Positions 8,243-17,853 are shown, counted from the stretch's first letter. The stretch is DNA of 64,000 nt from an endosymbiont of Escarpia spicata (GCA_003349915.1 QFXE01000008.1:62001-126000), one strand, 5' to 3'. Numbers and translations: made by a program. The notes: a model not told the origin generated them from the sequence alone.

Positions 8243-8947
8243 ATGAGTCAGCAGAAGCGTACAGAGAGCCGCCCCATTGTGCGGGCAGAGGATCTCTCAA
8301 AACAAGTCAGCAGTCCCGATGGCCCGCTGGATATTCTGCAGGGGGTCAACCTCGACCTGCAACACAGCGAAACCCTTGCCGTGGTCGGTGCCTCGGGTTC
8401 AGGCAAATCGACCCTGCTGGGTCTGCTCGCCGGCCTCGACCTGCCCAGCCGGGGTCGAGTCGAACTGAATGGCCAAAATCTCAACAGTCTGGATGAGGAT
8501 GGCCGTGCCCGTTTACGTCGGGAGCTGCTCGGTTTCGTTTTCCAGTCTTTCCACCTGCTGCCCTCTCTGACCGCCCTGGAGAATGTCATGGTGCCTCTCG
8601 AGCTGGTCGGACACAGTGATGCCCGCATACTGGCGGAGGAGTGGCTGCAGCGGGTCGGACTGCAACCCCGGCGTCTGCACCGTCCCAATCAGCTCTCAGG
8701 CGGCGAACAGCAACGGGTCGCCATTGCCCGCGCCTTTGCCACTTCGCCGCAACTGTTGCTGGCTGACGAACCCACAGGCAACCTCGACCAGCAGACTGGC
8801 CGCAAGGTGATCGACCTGCTGTTCGAACTCAACCGTGAACACCGCACTACCCTGATTCTGGTCACCCACGATGTCGCACTGGCGGATCAGTGCAGCCGCA
8901 GGCTGGAGCTGGCAGAGGGCCGTCTGCTGCAAGTATCAGGATGCTAG
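8243..8947 (+). CDS. ybbA: ABC transporter ATP-binding protein YbbA
   Basis: 234 residues of the MacB/LolD-like ATPase class. Walker A is GASGSGKS (about residue 49), the Q-loop is in [10 protein letters not shown], the signature is LSGGEQQR, Walker B is LLLADEP and the switch His is in LVTHD. It forms a pair with the following FtsX-type permease, whose start overlaps this stop by seven bases. In E. coli ybbA-ybbP also lies beside tesA, and a link to lipid or lipoprotein handling or toxin resistance has been suggested. The substrate is not known from sequence. The ATG lies back-to-back with the tesA start, so the promoter for one gene must lie within the other. Confidence 0.92.
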   Translation: MSQQKRTESRPIVRAEDLSKQVSSPDGPLDILQGVNLDLQHSETLAVVGASGSGKSTLLGLLAGLDLPSRGRVELNGQNLNSLDEDGRARLRRELLGFVFQSFHLLPSLTALENVMVPLELVGHSDARILAEEWLQRVGLQPRRLHRPNQLSGGEQQRVAIARAFATSPQLLLADEPTGNLDQQTGRKVIDLLFELNREHRTTLILVTHDVALADQCSRRLELAEGRLLQVSGC

Positions 8948-11412
8948 CCTTCATCCTGCGATCACTCTGGCGGGAGCTTGCATCCGGTGAACTGCGGGTG
9001 CTGCTGCTCGGGTTGATCATCGGTGTTGGTGCTTTCACCTCAGTGGCACTGTTCAACGAGCGGGTACATCAGGCGATGACCCATCAGGCCGGTGAATTGC
9101 TGGCTGCCGATCTGCTGGTTCAATCCTCCAGTTCTCTGCCCGAAGCCTGGAAGCAATCGGCCCTCGGGATGGGTTTGCAACTGGCCGAAACTACCAGCTT
9201 TCGCTCTATGACCCTGGCGGGTGAACGGCTGCAGATGGCCGAGGTGAAGGCTGTGACCCGTGGTTATCCGCTACGGGGCCGGCTGCTGGTGGCAGAGACA
9301 TCCGGGCATTCGGAACAACCGCGCCAAACCCCGCCGGAGAGAGGCTCTGTCTGGTTGGAGCGCCAGCTGCTCGATCGTCTGGGACTGAAGCCGGGCGATG
9401 ACATACAGCTGGGAGAATCCAGGTTCCGCATCAGTGGCCTGATTATCGAGGAGCCTGATCGGGGCGGGAGTCTGTTCAGCATCGCCCCGCGCCTGATGAT
9501 GAATCCGCTGGATCTGCCGGCCACTGGCCTGCTGACTGTCGGCAGCCGGGCAGAATACCGTCTGCTGCTGGCGGGAGATGCAGACGCCCTTGAGGTTTTT
9601 CGTGGTTGGATCAAACCCCGGTTGCAGGCCGGACAGCGTCTACTTGGGCCTCGGGACAGCCGCAGGGAACTGACCTCCGCCCTGGAGCGGGCCGAACGTT
9701 TTCTCGGCCTCGCTTCGCTGGTCAGTCTGCTGCTGGCGGCTGTGGCGATTGCCATGTCTGCCAACCGGTACGCCCGCCGCCATCTCGACAATACAGCTCT
9801 GCTGCGCTGCCTGGGCGCCAGCCGCCAACTCATCACCCGCATCTTCACGGGGCAGCTTCTGCTGCTCGGTCTGGGAGGCTCGCTGATTGGACTGCTGTTC
9901 GGTTACCTGGTCCAGCATCTGCTTGCTGCACTATTGGCCGGTCTGTTTATTCAGCAGCTGCCTCCTCCCACGCTACAGCCGCTGCTGCTGGGGCTGTTGA
10001 TCGGCCTGGTCACCCTCATCGGTTTCGCCCTGCCTCCCCTGCTGGCCCTGCGTAACACGCCACCCCTGCGGGTGTTGCGGCGGGAGATGCCCTTACCACG
10101 CCTCAGCCGTCTGGCGATCTATGGCCCCGCACTGGTGGTACTCACAGGATTGTTGGCCTGGCAGGCCGCCGACTGGCAGCTGACCCTGCTGGTCAGCCTC
10201 GGTATGTTGGCTACCCTGAGTCTGCTCACTCTGGTTGCCTGGCTGATGACCCGTATGTTGCAGCGTGTTTCTCCCTCCGGTGGCCAGCCCTGGCGGCTGG
10301 GACTGGCCAATATTGCACGCCATCCAGAGGTCAGTATCGTTCAGCTGGTCGCCGTCGGTCTCGGAATGATGGTGGTGTTGCTGCTGATCCTGATCCGCAC
10401 CGACCTGCTCGATGCCTGGCGTGCCACACTGCCCTTTGAGGCTCCTAACCACTTCCTGATCAACGTTCAGGCAGATCAGTTGGTGCCGCTGGAAAAGTTC
10501 TTCCGCCAGAAAAATCACTCTATCCCTGTTATCTATCCGATGGTTCGTGGTCGTCTGCACAGTCTCAACGGTACCCCTGTTGATGCTGAAAGCTACTCTC
10601 AACCCCGTGCCAAACAGTTGATTCAGCGGGAGTTCAATCTCTCCTGGATGGAACGAATGCCGACCTCCAACCGGCTTGTCTCAGGTCACTGGTGGAACCG
10701 GACGGATGAACGTGGCTGGTCGGTGGAGAAGGGTATCGCCCGCGCTCTGGGCATCCAACTTGGCGATCGCCTCGCCTTTGAGATTGCCGGGCAGACGGTC
10801 AGTGCGCTCGTCACCAGCCTGCGGACGGTGGCCTGGGACTCTTTCGAGGTGAACTTTTTCGTCATCGCACCGCCGGGGCAGCTAGATGTCACCCAGGCGA
10901 GTTATATCACTGCCTTTTTCCTGCCTCCCGGCGAGGAGGCGTTCCTGGCTCGGCTGATCACCCATTTTTCCAACATTACCGATATCGATGTGGGGGCGTT
11001 GATGCAACGGGTCCGCTCGATCATCGACCGGGTGATTCTGTCGGTGCAGTTCGTCTCTCTCTTCACCTTGCTGGCGGGGCTGGTGGTGCTGCTGGCTGCA
11101 GTCCAGTCGAGCCTTGATGAGCGCATCCGCGAGGCGGCGATCCTGCGCACCCTGGGGGCGATGAAAGGGCAGATCCGTACCGCCATCGTCACGGAGTTCA
11201 TGGTGCTGGGTGCTATTGCCGGTCTGTTGGCTGCCCTGGGTGCGACTCTTATCGCCGCGCTTCTCGCCGACCAGCTGTTCGGTCTTAGTTACCAGGGCAA
11301 CCTCTGGATCTGGCCCGTCAGCCTGATAAGCGGCATGTTGCTGATGGGAGCTTCCGGGGTATTGGGGGTTCGTTCCGTGTTACAGAAACCGCCGTTGCAG
11401 CAGATCCTGTAG
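8941..11412 (+). CDS. ybbP: FtsX-like ABC permease YbbP
   Basis: 823 residues from ATG 8941; the frame is open 17 codons further up inside ybbA, but the overlap start [13 protein letters not shown] fits the family. There is one N-terminal helix (about 20-40), a large periplasmic domain, then two FtsX blocks with helices near 260-285, 310-350, 400-470, and again 700-740, 760-790 and 800-820. The duplicated-core layout matches YbbP of E. coli (about 804 residues). With YbbA it makes a complete two-component MacB-type extruder lacking an obvious periplasmic adaptor nearby. The C-terminal block has the conserved REAAILRTLGA coupling segment. Confidence 0.92.
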   Translation: MLAFILRSLWRELASGELRVLLLGLIIGVGAFTSVALFNERVHQAMTHQAGELLAADLLVQSSSSLPEAWKQSALGMGLQLAETTSFRSMTLAGERLQMAEVKAVTRGYPLRGRLLVAETSGHSEQPRQTPPERGSVWLERQLLDRLGLKPGDDIQLGESRFRISGLIIEEPDRGGSLFSIAPRLMMNPLDLPATGLLTVGSRAEYRLLLAGDADALEVFRGWIKPRLQAGQRLLGPRDSRRELTSALERAERFLGLASLVSLLLAAVAIAMSANRYARRHLDNTALLRCLGASRQLITRIFTGQLLLLGLGGSLIGLLFGYLVQHLLAALLAGLFIQQLPPPTLQPLLLGLLIGLVTLIGFALPPLLALRNTPPLRVLRREMPLPRLSRLAIYGPALVVLTGLLAWQAADWQLTLLVSLGMLATLSLLTLVAWLMTRMLQRVSPSGGQPWRLGLANIARHPEVSIVQLVAVGLGMMVVLLLILIRTDLLDAWRATLPFEAPNHFLINVQADQLVPLEKFFRQKNHSIPVIYPMVRGRLHSLNGTPVDAESYSQPRAKQLIQREFNLSWMERMPTSNRLVSGHWWNRTDERGWSVEKGIARALGIQLGDRLAFEIAGQTVSALVTSLRTVAWDSFEVNFFVIAPPGQLDVTQASYITAFFLPPGEEAFLARLITHFSNITDIDVGALMQRVRSIIDRVILSVQFVSLFTLLAGLVVLLAAVQSSLDERIREAAILRTLGAMKGQIRTAIVTEFMVLGAIAGLLAALGATLIAALLADQLFGLSYQGNLWIWPVSLISGMLLMGASGVLGVRSVLQKPPLQQIL

Positions 11413-11456
11413 AACGGTGCCGTCGCCGAGAAAAGCACTAATAATCAACCGCTTGG

Positions 11457-11542
11457 GTAGGTTGGGTTAGGCTGTTTTTTTTGGCCGTAACCCAACAATG
11501 TGCGTGGCTATTGTCGTGTTACGCTGCGCTAACACGACCTAC
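11457..11542. repeat. Palindromic intergenic repeat, family A
   Basis: Bounded by GTAGG and CCTAC. The left arm pairs TTGGGTTAGGC with GCCGTAACCCAA around a T8 loop. The right arm pairs GTCGTGTTA with TAACACGAC. This copy is essentially the reverse complement of the copy at 17974-18058, in both arm sequences and arm order. Confidence 0.88.
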
Positions 11543-11680
11543 AGTTTTTAGGTGTTTGGCAAATTATTGATAATACGAATAATATTGCCTAATGTTAGTG
11601 CCAGTTGACTCATGTCCCGGTTTCCTGGGCACTGGCAATCCTGCTGGAATCCTTGGTTTTCCGCGTGTCACAATAGCCTC

Positions 11681-12427
11681 ATGACACACTATGCCAAACC
11701 CCCCAAATCCCTGCTGCGCAAAGTCGGCCGCGCGATTGCCGATTACGACATGATTCGCGAGGGAGACCGGATACTCCTTGGCGTTTCCGGCGGCAAGGAT
11801 TCTCTCTCCCTGTTGCAGATCCTGAGTCACCTGCAGACCTATGCGCCGGTTAAGTTCGAGCTGGGCGTCATCACTGTCGATCCCGAGGTAGAGGGTTTCG
11901 ATCCCGAGCCGCTGAAAGCCTATTATGAAAACCTGGGTGTATCCTGGATCTATGCAGAGCAGCCGATCATGGAAGAGGCCAGGACACGTCTGGATGGCGA
12001 CTCATTCTGTGCCTACTGCGCCCGCATGAAGCGGGGCATCATGTACTCCACCTGTCGCCGTGAGGGCTATAATGTATTGGCACTGGCTCAGCATCTCGAT
12101 GACCTGGCGGAGAGTCTCATGATGTCGATCTTCCACGGCGGACAGTTACGTACCATGAAGGCGCACTATCAGAATAATGATGGCGATATCCGCATCATCC
12201 GCCCGCTGGTCTATTGCCGCGAGAGTCAGACCGGGGCCTTCGCCCTGGAGGCTGGACTGCCTGTGATCCCCGACAGTTGCCCCGCCTGCTTTACGGCACC
12301 CACCCAACGCGCCTATATGAAGCAGTTGCTGGCAAAAGAGGAGCGGCAGAACAAACATCTGTTTGCCAATATGTTGCATGCCATGAAACCCCTGATGGAC
12401 GAGCGCCCGGATCAAGCTGACCCATGA
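11681..12427 (+). CDS. TtcA-like PP-loop thiolase, divergent
   Basis: 248 residues from ATG 11681; the frame is open upstream but without TtcA-like sequence. The PP-loop SGGKDS is at 36-41. A CxxC pair (Cys110/Cys113 in FCAYCARMKRGIMYSTC) corresponds to the [4Fe-4S] cysteines of TtcA, the enzyme that makes 2-thiocytidine at tRNA position 32. The third ligand region reads PDSCPACF (Cys200, Cys203) rather than the usual IPCNLCGSQ-type sequence, and the protein is about 60 residues shorter than E. coli TtcA. It is coupled by an ATGA overlap to a CBS protein and then a permease, which is unusual for a tRNA enzyme. It may act on tRNA or on another thiolation substrate. Confidence 0.8.
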   Translation: MTHYAKPPKSLLRKVGRAIADYDMIREGDRILLGVSGGKDSLSLLQILSHLQTYAPVKFELGVITVDPEVEGFDPEPLKAYYENLGVSWIYAEQPIMEEARTRLDGDSFCAYCARMKRGIMYSTCRREGYNVLALAQHLDDLAESLMMSIFHGGQLRTMKAHYQNNDGDIRIIRPLVYCRESQTGAFALEAGLPVIPDSCPACFTAPTQRAYMKQLLAKEERQNKHLFANMLHAMKPLMDERPDQADP

Positions 12428-12876
12428 ACCTGGAAGAGATCCTGATCCCGACGGAAGTGGCCCATATCGGCATGAGCTTCGGCGATGCCCTGGAAGAGTG
12501 TGTAAAACGGAATGTGCCGGGCATTCCCTATGTGGATGCACAGGGCAAGATCGTCGGCCGTTTTTCCCTGCGGCATGCGTTTCGCCTCTCCTGTGTGCCC
12601 CGGGACTATATTCAGGGTGCGCACCTGCTGGGTGATGATCTCGACTACATGGATATGGCCGAGGAGAAAGCGGAAAGGATTCTGCCGCTACCTGTCGAAG
12701 GTTATGTGCTGGATGATGCCATCCAGCTCAATCCCGGCGCGCAGGTAATGAAGGCGCTGGCGATCATGGAGCAGTTCAATACCGGCTATCTGTTTCTGAC
12801 TGACGGGGATGAGTACAAAGGGGTTATTACCCGGGTGGGGATTGCCCGCCTGGTGCTGAATCTGGGCTGCTGCTGA
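12424..12876 (+). CDS. CBS-pair protein
   Basis: 150 residues made of two CBS motifs (about 5-60 and 85-148). The first has IPYVDAQGKIVGRFSLRHAFR and the second YLFLTDGDEYKGVITRVGIAR. Stand-alone CBS pairs usually bind adenosyl ligands and gate a partner protein. The start overlaps the TtcA-like stop (ATGA) and the stop is three bases from the permease start, so the three are one translational unit. A regulatory role for the permease is the simplest reading. A paralogous, frameshifted CBS gene precedes the second permease at 39530. Confidence 0.85.
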   Translation: MNLEEILIPTEVAHIGMSFGDALEECVKRNVPGIPYVDAQGKIVGRFSLRHAFRLSCVPRDYIQGAHLLGDDLDYMDMAEEKAERILPLPVEGYVLDDAIQLNPGAQVMKALAIMEQFNTGYLFLTDGDEYKGVITRVGIARLVLNLGCC

Positions 12877-12879
12877 AGC

Positions 12880-14184
12880 ATGACCGCTTTCAGCGATTCC
12901 ATGCTGGCCGCCGCCCTGATTCTGGTGTTGGCCTACGCGCTGATCTTCTCGGAAAAACTTCACCGTACCAGTGCGGCAATTCTGGGTGCGGTGGTGATGA
13001 TCGGTGTCGGCATGAGTATGGATTTCTACACTCAGGAGGAGGCTATAGCGGCGGTGGACGCCAATACCATCCTGCTGTTGGCGGCGATGATGATGCTGGT
13101 CTCACTGCTGCGTCCCACCGGCGCCTTCGAATATATGGCCGTCCATATCACCCGCTGGGCGAAGGGCGATGCGCGTCTGTTGCTGATCTACCTCAGTCTT
13201 GCGGTAAGCCTGATCAGTATGATCCTGGACAATGTCACCACGGTCATCGTATTCGCTCCCCTGACTGTGTTGATCTGCCGTCTGCTCAGACTCAATCCCA
13301 TGCCCTATCTGATGGCTGAGGCGATGCTCTCCAATATCGGCGGGGCGGCGACCCTGGTGGGTGACCCGCCCAATCTGATGATCGGCAGCGCAGGAGATAT
13401 CAGTTTCAATGATTTTCTGTTCCACATGGGGCCGCCGGTGGTGGTGGTCTGGTCCGGGACTGTACTCTTACTGCTCTTTCTTTTCCGCAAACAGATGCGC
13501 CGTGGTGCTGGAGAGGTCCGGGAGCTGGTCGACACCCACGCCATCAAGGACTTGGCCGGATTACAGAAAATACTGGTGTCTTTGGCGCTGGTCGTGGGGC
13601 TGTTTTTCGTTCACCACCATTTTCACTTTTTTCCCGCCTATGCCGCTTTTATCGGCCTGGCGCTGGCCTTGGCGCTGATGAAGCCCGACATGGATACGCT
13701 GTTCAATGGCGTCAACTGGTCGGTGCTGTTCTTTTTTGCCGGGCTTTTCATGATCGTCGGCGGGGTGGAGGCCTCTGGACTGCTGAACCTGTTCGGCAAC
13801 TCACTGGCGGAGATGGCGCGGGAACCGGGCCAGCTGTTGCTGGCAGGCCTGATGCTGATGTGGATTGCCGCCGTTCTCAGCGCGGTGGTGGATAACATCC
13901 CTTTCACCGTCACGATGATACCCATTATCCTGGGACTGGAGTCCAGCGGGGTCAATATCGCACCCCTCTGGTGGGCGTTGGCGTTGGGCGTAGGTCTGGG
14001 CGGCAACGGCACCCATATCGGTGCCACGGCGAACATTATCGCGGTGGCGGAATCTGAACACTCCAATATTCCCGGTGCCCGCATCACGCCTGCCGTCTGG
14101 ATGCGCACCGGCATACCGACCACCTTTTTCAGCCTGATTCTGGCCAGCCTGTTCTATACCCTATTCTTCGACATCTTCAGGTGA
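12880..14184 (+). CDS. SLC13/ArsB/NhaD-type ion transporter
   Basis: 434 residues with about 11-12 membrane helices. Family marks are LDNVTTV near residue 110, SNIGGAATLVGDPPNLMIGSA near 150, and the mirrored VDNIPFTVTM and GGNGTHIGATAN in the second half. These two inverted half-motifs are typical of the ion-transporter superfamily holding ArsB, NhaD and SLC13 carriers. The ion cannot be read directly. Candidates are Na+/H+ antiport or Na+-coupled dicarboxylate/sulfate uptake. It is the third gene of the TtcA-like/CBS/permease unit. The paralogue at 39530-40861 shares all four motifs. Confidence 0.88.
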   Translation: MTAFSDSMLAAALILVLAYALIFSEKLHRTSAAILGAVVMIGVGMSMDFYTQEEAIAAVDANTILLLAAMMMLVSLLRPTGAFEYMAVHITRWAKGDARLLLIYLSLAVSLISMILDNVTTVIVFAPLTVLICRLLRLNPMPYLMAEAMLSNIGGAATLVGDPPNLMIGSAGDISFNDFLFHMGPPVVVVWSGTVLLLLFLFRKQMRRGAGEVRELVDTHAIKDLAGLQKILVSLALVVGLFFVHHHFHFFPAYAAFIGLALALALMKPDMDTLFNGVNWSVLFFFAGLFMIVGGVEASGLLNLFGNSLAEMAREPGQLLLAGLMLMWIAAVLSAVVDNIPFTVTMIPIILGLESSGVNIAPLWWALALGVGLGGNGTHIGATANIIAVAESEHSNIPGARITPAVWMRTGIPTTFFSLILASLFYTLFFDIFR

Positions 14185-14308
14185 AACGGTTTCCCGCTGT
14201 CTGAAAAGCCATGGTTTCTGCGTCACTATTTGGCGCGTCATTATACTTGACTAAATTGCTTGGTATTCCTATAAAACCAGTACATAGTCAACTTCTGAGG
14301 GAAGAATC

Positions 14309-14518
14309 ATGCATATTCGTACGACAACTGATCCCATCACGCTGCACGAAGTCTCGGATCCTGAACACCACCCCTGCCTCTATGATGGGGATGGCAAGGA
14401 CGGCCTTGAGATCTACTTTGAAAGTGAGGAGAACAAACGTCTCTATATGGAGATGGAGACTGAGGATCACAAGATAGTGCAGGGAAACGATACCGATGAT
14501 TACGTTGCCGAAGGTTGA
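14309..14518 (+). CDS. Small acidic protein of unknown function
   Basis: 69 residues, strongly acidic, with no signal peptide or membrane segment (begins MHIRTTTDPITLHEVSD). GAGGGAAG lies a good distance before the ATG, which supports expression. It sits nine bases before the next gene and may be co-transcribed with it. I do not recognise a family. Confidence 0.7.
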   Translation: MHIRTTTDPITLHEVSDPEHHPCLYDGDGKDGLEIYFESEENKRLYMEMETEDHKIVQGNDTDDYVAEG

Positions 14519-14527
14519 GGTGGTGCC

Positions 14528-15034
14528 ATGTTGAGACGAATCTATCTGCTGTTTCCGCAACGGCACCATGTTGAACAGGCGCTGCCTGATCTGCAACGGC
14601 TGGGCGTCGACAGATGCCATATGCATACGGTCGCCAGGGAAGGTATTGATATCTTCGGGCTTCCCGAGGCATCCGTGCGCCAGCGCACGGATTTTGGAGC
14701 ACGTTTGGAACGTGCCTTATGGAACCTGAACCTTCTGACCTTTTTTCTGGCTCTGATACTACTGGTTGGTAGCCTGTTCGCCGGTCTGCTGGGGTGGGCG
14801 CTGCTGGATGGTCTGGTTATGACCGCCACCTATCTGGCCGGGAGCTACTTCGTTCGACATGTGCCGCACGCCCATATGGACGAGTGCCGGAGTGCATTGA
14901 AGCACGGGGAGATCCTCCTGATGGTCGATGTACCCCGCTGGCGGGTTACGGATATCGGTCGTGAGATCCGCAGATTACATCCAGAGGCGGAGATTGGCGC
15001 TGTCGGCTGGACGGTGGAAGCGCTGCAGATTTGA
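14528..15034 (+). CDS. Two-helix membrane protein, DUF1269-like layout
   Basis: 168 residues. An N-terminal soluble part (1-65) contains a LGVDRCHMHTVAREG segment. Two adjacent helices follow (about 73-92 and 94-115), then a soluble C-terminal part with HMDECRSALKHGEILLMVDVP. The pattern of a ferredoxin-like fold broken by two glycine-rich helices is that of stress-associated membrane proteins annotated as DUF1269 or general-stress 17M-like. That is a resemblance, not a firm assignment. GAGG before the ATG supports the start, and the gene is probably transcribed with the small acidic gene upstream. Confidence 0.75.
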   Translation: MLRRIYLLFPQRHHVEQALPDLQRLGVDRCHMHTVAREGIDIFGLPEASVRQRTDFGARLERALWNLNLLTFFLALILLVGSLFAGLLGWALLDGLVMTATYLAGSYFVRHVPHAHMDECRSALKHGEILLMVDVPRWRVTDIGREIRRLHPEAEIGAVGWTVEALQI

Positions 15035-15049
15035 GGCGGCAATCAAAGT

Positions 15050-15123
15050 GTAGGTCGGGTTAGCGTAGCGCAACCCGACATGTATTGGTTTTGTTGGGTT
15101 ACGCTATCGCTAACCCAACCTAC
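15050..15123. repeat. Palindromic intergenic repeat, family A
   Basis: Bounded by GTAGG and CCTAC. The left arm is TCGGGTTA...AACCCGA and the right arm TTGGGTTA...TAACCCAA. Relative to the copy at 1367, the two arm types are swapped. It lies between convergent genes (membrane protein and prlC). Confidence 0.87.
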
Positions 15124-15127
15124 CTGA

Positions 15128-17161
15128 CTAGCCGGTGATGCCAGTGTGACGTAACAGCGCATCGATCTTTGGCTCGCGTCCACGAAAACCGATAAACAGC
15201 TCCATAGCGTCTTTGGAACCGCCCTGCTCAAGGATGCCCGTCAGAAAGGCGTAGCCGGTTTCCGGATTGAAAACACCCTGCTCCTCGAAGAGGGAGAAGG
15301 CGTCTGCCGACAGCACCTCCGCCCATTTATAGCTGTAGTAACCTGCTGCGTAACCACCGGCGAAGATGTGGGAGAAGCCGTGGGCAAAGCGGTTCCACTC
15401 CGGCGGGGTCAGCACCGAGACCTGTTTGCGTACCTCGTTGAGGATCTCGTAGATGCGCCCACCCCTTTTCGGGTCGTACTCCCGGTGGATGCGGATGTCG
15501 AAGAGGGAAAATTCCAACTGGCGCACCATCATCATGGCGGACTGAAAGTTCTTGGCGCCGGTCATGCGATCGAATAGGACTTCTGGAATTGGTTCGCCGC
15601 TCTCATAGTGGCCGGAGATAAGATCAAGGGCTGCCTTTTCCCAACAGAAGTTCTCCATGAACTGGCTCGGCAGTTCCACTGCGTCCCAGGCCACGCCGTT
15701 GATGCCTGCCACCGCCGGGTAGTCGATGCGGGTGAGTAGATGGTGCAGGCCATGGCCGAATTCGTGGAACAGGGTCTCCACCTCATCGTGGGTGAAGAGC
15801 GCCGGTTTGTCACCAACCGGTGGTGAAAAGTTGCAGGTGAGATAGGCGACCGGCAGCTGGTCGACGGTGTCGCTAAAGAAACGGGTGACGCACTCATCCA
15901 TCCAGGCGCCGCCCCGTTTGTGTGGGCGGGCATAGAGATCGAGGTAGAACTGCCCCCGCTCCTCTCCGTCGGCGTCGCGAATCTCGAAGAAACGGACGTC
16001 CGGGTGCCAGTTGTCGACACCCTGGATCTCCTGAATCCTGATGCCGTAGAGTTGCTCCACAACGGCGAACATACCCGGTACCACACGAGTCTCCGGGAAG
16101 TAGGGCTTGAGCTCCTCCTGGGAGATGTTGTGGCGGTGTTGGCGTAGCTTTTCGCTGTAGTAACCGATGTCCCAGGCTTCGAGTTCCGTCATGCCGTGCT
16201 GTTCTGCGGCAAAGGCGCGGAGTGCTTTCAGCTCATCTACCGCCTGGGTGTGGGCGCGCTGGGCCAGGTCGGTGAGAAACTGTGTTACCTCGTCGGTGGA
16301 GCGGGCCATTTTGCGCGCCAGGGAGCGTTCCGCAAAGTTGTCGAAGCCGAGTAGTTGTGCCTGTTCATGGCGCAGTGCGAGGATCTGCTCCATGACCTCG
16401 CTATTGTCCCATCTGCCTGCATGGGGACCCTGATCTGAGGCGCGGGTGGAGAAGGCCTCGTAGACCTCACGGCGCAGTTCCCGGTTGTCGGCGTAGGTCA
16501 TCACCGGCAGATAGGAGGGGAACTCCAGGGTCAGCAGCCAACCCTGCTGGTCGCGCTGTTCTGCGGTCTGCCGCGCCAGCGCCAGGGCGGACTCAGGCAT
16601 TCCGGCAAGTGCAGTCTCATCGGTAATCAGTTTGCTCCACTCATTGGTGGCGTCGAGCAGGTTCTCTTCGAATTTGGTGGTGAGGGTCGACAGCGACTGG
16701 CTGATCTCCTTGAAACGGGCTTTTTTATCGGCAGAGAGGTCGACGCCGGAGAGATGAAAGTCCAACAGGGCATCATCCAGTACCTTACGCTGAACGGGGT
16801 TCAGGTCGTTCGGTTGCTCGGCGACAGCCTTAAAGGCGGCGAAGAGCTCGGCATTCTGCCCCATCTCGGTGCCGTATTCACTCAGTTTGGGCAGGCAGGC
16901 GTTGTAGGCGCATCGCAGTGCTTCGTTGTTGACCACTGAATTCATGTGGCTGACCGGAGACCAGGCGCGGCTGAGCCGGTCGTCGAGCCGCTCCATCGGT
17001 TCCACCAGATTGTGCCAGGTGAACTGCCGCTCTCCCTTGAGCAGGGTCTCGATCTGTTCCCGGTTGTGGGACAACAGATGGTCCAGGGCGGGCTCCACAT
17101 GATCAGGTTTGATCTGGGAAAAGGCCGGAAGGCCGTCCATCTCCAGCAGGGGATTGTTCAT
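15128..17161 (-). CDS. prlC: Oligopeptidase A (M3 metallopeptidase)
   Basis: 677 residues from ATG 17161, close to the 680 of E. coli PrlC; the frame is open 34 codons further up, but GGAG lies before the MNNPLLEMDGLP start. The zinc site is LFHEFGHGLHHLL (HExxH) with a downstream Glu in the DAVELPSQFMENF segment. This is the M3 thimet-oligopeptidase layout, almost all helical and cytosolic. The enzyme degrades short peptides, including cleaved signal peptides and lipoprotein leaders. It appears to be a single-gene unit. Confidence 0.96.
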   Translation of the reverse strand: MNNPLLEMDGLPAFSQIKPDHVEPALDHLLSHNREQIETLLKGERQFTWHNLVEPMERLDDRLSRAWSPVSHMNSVVNNEALRCAYNACLPKLSEYGTEMGQNAELFAAFKAVAEQPNDLNPVQRKVLDDALLDFHLSGVDLSADKKARFKEISQSLSTLTTKFEENLLDATNEWSKLITDETALAGMPESALALARQTAEQRDQQGWLLTLEFPSYLPVMTYADNRELRREVYEAFSTRASDQGPHAGRWDNSEVMEQILALRHEQAQLLGFDNFAERSLARKMARSTDEVTQFLTDLAQRAHTQAVDELKALRAFAAEQHGMTELEAWDIGYYSEKLRQHRHNISQEELKPYFPETRVVPGMFAVVEQLYGIRIQEIQGVDNWHPDVRFFEIRDADGEERGQFYLDLYARPHKRGGAWMDECVTRFFSDTVDQLPVAYLTCNFSPPVGDKPALFTHDEVETLFHEFGHGLHHLLTRIDYPAVAGINGVAWDAVELPSQFMENFCWEKAALDLISGHYESGEPIPEVLFDRMTGAKNFQSAMMMVRQLEFSLFDIRIHREYDPKRGGRIYEILNEVRKQVSVLTPPEWNRFAHGFSHIFAGGYAAGYYSYKWAEVLSADAFSLFEEQGVFNPETGYAFLTGILEQGGSKDAMELFIGFRGREPKIDALLRHTGITG

Positions 17162-17298
17162 CTGTGATAACTCCGGGATTGAGAAAACGAATGATAGTGG
17201 GGAGATGGGGGTGACCCGGTGAAAACCAACCCCTGATAAATCGGGGGTTGTGGGCATGATCAAACGCAGTGGATCAGGTAAAAGCGTCGATACAGCAC

Positions 17299-17853
17299 CT
17301 AATCGTTGAAAAAAGGTGTCTGTTCCACTCGTGTGGGCTGTTTCATATAGTGAATGATATTGCTCGGCTCAAGAGGAACGCCCTTGTTCAGGTCGCAGAG
17401 ATAATGGCTGTAGAGCGTATGCCGGTAGTTATCCGATCCGCTGACGGTAATTTTTTTCCAGAGCGGTTTTTTCAGGGCCTTCAGGCCCTTGTGGCTGCCG
17501 TATGCGTAGACTTTGTATTCGCGGGCGCCGCAGCGGAAACCCTCGTAAGAGGTGTTGAGAGCGCCACGGTTCGAGCGGATGGCGAGCAGCACGCGGATAG
17601 CATTGTCCTCTCCGGGCTGCAGCGTGCTGTGGTCGATAAAAAAACGGAAGCGGCCGCTGCTGTCAGTGACCTGAAATTCGGTCAGTTGATCCTCGTTCAG
17701 ATCGTTCGGCAGGGTGACCTCACCCTCCTCCCAGACATACTCTTCAACCTTCAGGTTGGGTCTGTCGGTGGGTTGATCGATAAATGGACGATCCTTCGCG
17801 CTCAACAACAGGGGAAGTGCGAGCAGCAGTAGTGGGAGGTATCGGTAACGCAT
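17299..17853 (-). CDS. CNP1-like secreted protein
   Basis: About 184 residues from ATG 17853 (AGGA just upstream); ATGs at 17877 and 17871 are alternatives. A signal peptide MRYRYLPLLLLALPLLLSA is followed by a single domain with EEYVWEEGEVTLP, RFFIDHSTLQPGEDNAIRV, a FRCGAREYKVYAYG strand and a paired Cys in YLCDLNKG. This fits the CNP1-like family of beta- and gammaproteobacterial exported proteins with unknown role. Two cysteines could form a disulfide. It is likely periplasmic and stands alone. Confidence 0.85.
   Translation of the reverse strand: MRYRYLPLLLLALPLLLSAKDRPFIDQPTDRPNLKVEEYVWEEGEVTLPNDLNEDQLTEFQVTDSSGRFRFFIDHSTLQPGEDNAIRVLLAIRSNRGALNTSYEGFRCGAREYKVYAYGSHKGLKALKKPLWKKITVSGSDNYRHTLYSHYLCDLNKGVPLEPSNIIHYMKQPTRVEQTPFFND

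Noticed and set aside
9606-10602. Overlapping frames in ybbP
   Set aside because: Both strands show open frames, but only the FtsX permease frame has membrane helices and family motifs.
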